In this document: in pieces, positions 5,288-6,749 of the stretch
How positions within the stretch are numbered: the stretch's first letter is position 1
Layout: the number at the start of each line of letters is the position of its first letter
NCBI GenBank assembly: GCA_025464735.1
Contig: JAODMX010000086.1
Location: 1 to 6,749 of the forward strand
Direction: 5' to 3'
DNA length: 6,749 nucleotides
Origin: Frondihabitans sp.
GTDB taxonomy: Bacteria > Actinomycetota > Actinomycetes > Actinomycetales > Microbacteriaceae
Notes under the pieces: model-generated
Databases searched by the model: none
Told to the model about the DNA's origin: nothing
The model's input: only the letters and a program-made list of their open reading frames with translations
Made by a program: the position numbers and the translations under genes

Positions 5288-6749
<1,462 letters not shown>

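Overview
The window looks like ordinary chromosomal DNA from a high-GC actinobacterium, most likely of the family Microbacteriaceae. The base composition is GC-rich, codons favour G or C in the third position, and the DnaK is of the actinobacterial type. It lacks the roughly 23-24 residue ATPase-domain segment present in E. coli DnaK, and it is preceded by an HspR-type operator (HAIR). The family-level placement is inferred from recalled similarity of the DnaK stretch ending in [11 protein letters not shown] and was not tested by a search.

Layout: (1) 1-494, plus strand, the C-terminal part of a YihY/BrkB-family membrane protein with a long charged cytoplasmic tail. (2) 507-1286, minus strand, a two-domain VOC (glyoxalase/bleomycin-resistance fold) protein, convergent with the first gene and only 12 bp from it. 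(3) 1332-2129, minus strand, an isocitrate lyase/PEP mutase superfamily enzyme, 45 bp upstream of the VOC gene. (4) A 152-bp gap (2130-2281) with repeated and inverted copies of TTCCGCGA. (5) 2282-3580, minus strand, an Eis-like GNAT acetyltransferase. (6) A 94-bp gap (3581-3674) with a 15-bp direct repeat and GC-rich hairpins. (7) 3675-5057, minus strand, an MFS transporter of the UMF1/Atg22-like type. (8) A 230-bp divergent intergenic region (5058-5287) holding the heat-shock control region. (9) 5288 to the window end, plus strand, the first 487 codons of dnaK.

Four minus-strand genes lie head to tail, but the 45-152 bp gaps and differing functions do not show that they form one pathway. 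The lyase and VOC genes are the only pair close enough to suggest co-transcription. dnaK almost certainly begins the usual dnaK-grpE-dnaJ-hspR heat-shock operon, whose other genes would lie beyond the right edge. Its control by HspR is supported by a good HAIR at 5199-5219, and a more degenerate HAIR-like element around a perfect 12-bp palindrome lies nearer the divergent MFS gene.

I see no tRNA, rRNA, CRISPR array, insertion sequence, phage gene or defence system. Nothing here amounts to a previously undescribed system. The points most worth checking are the regulatory region before dnaK and the small intergenic repeat at 2183-2243.
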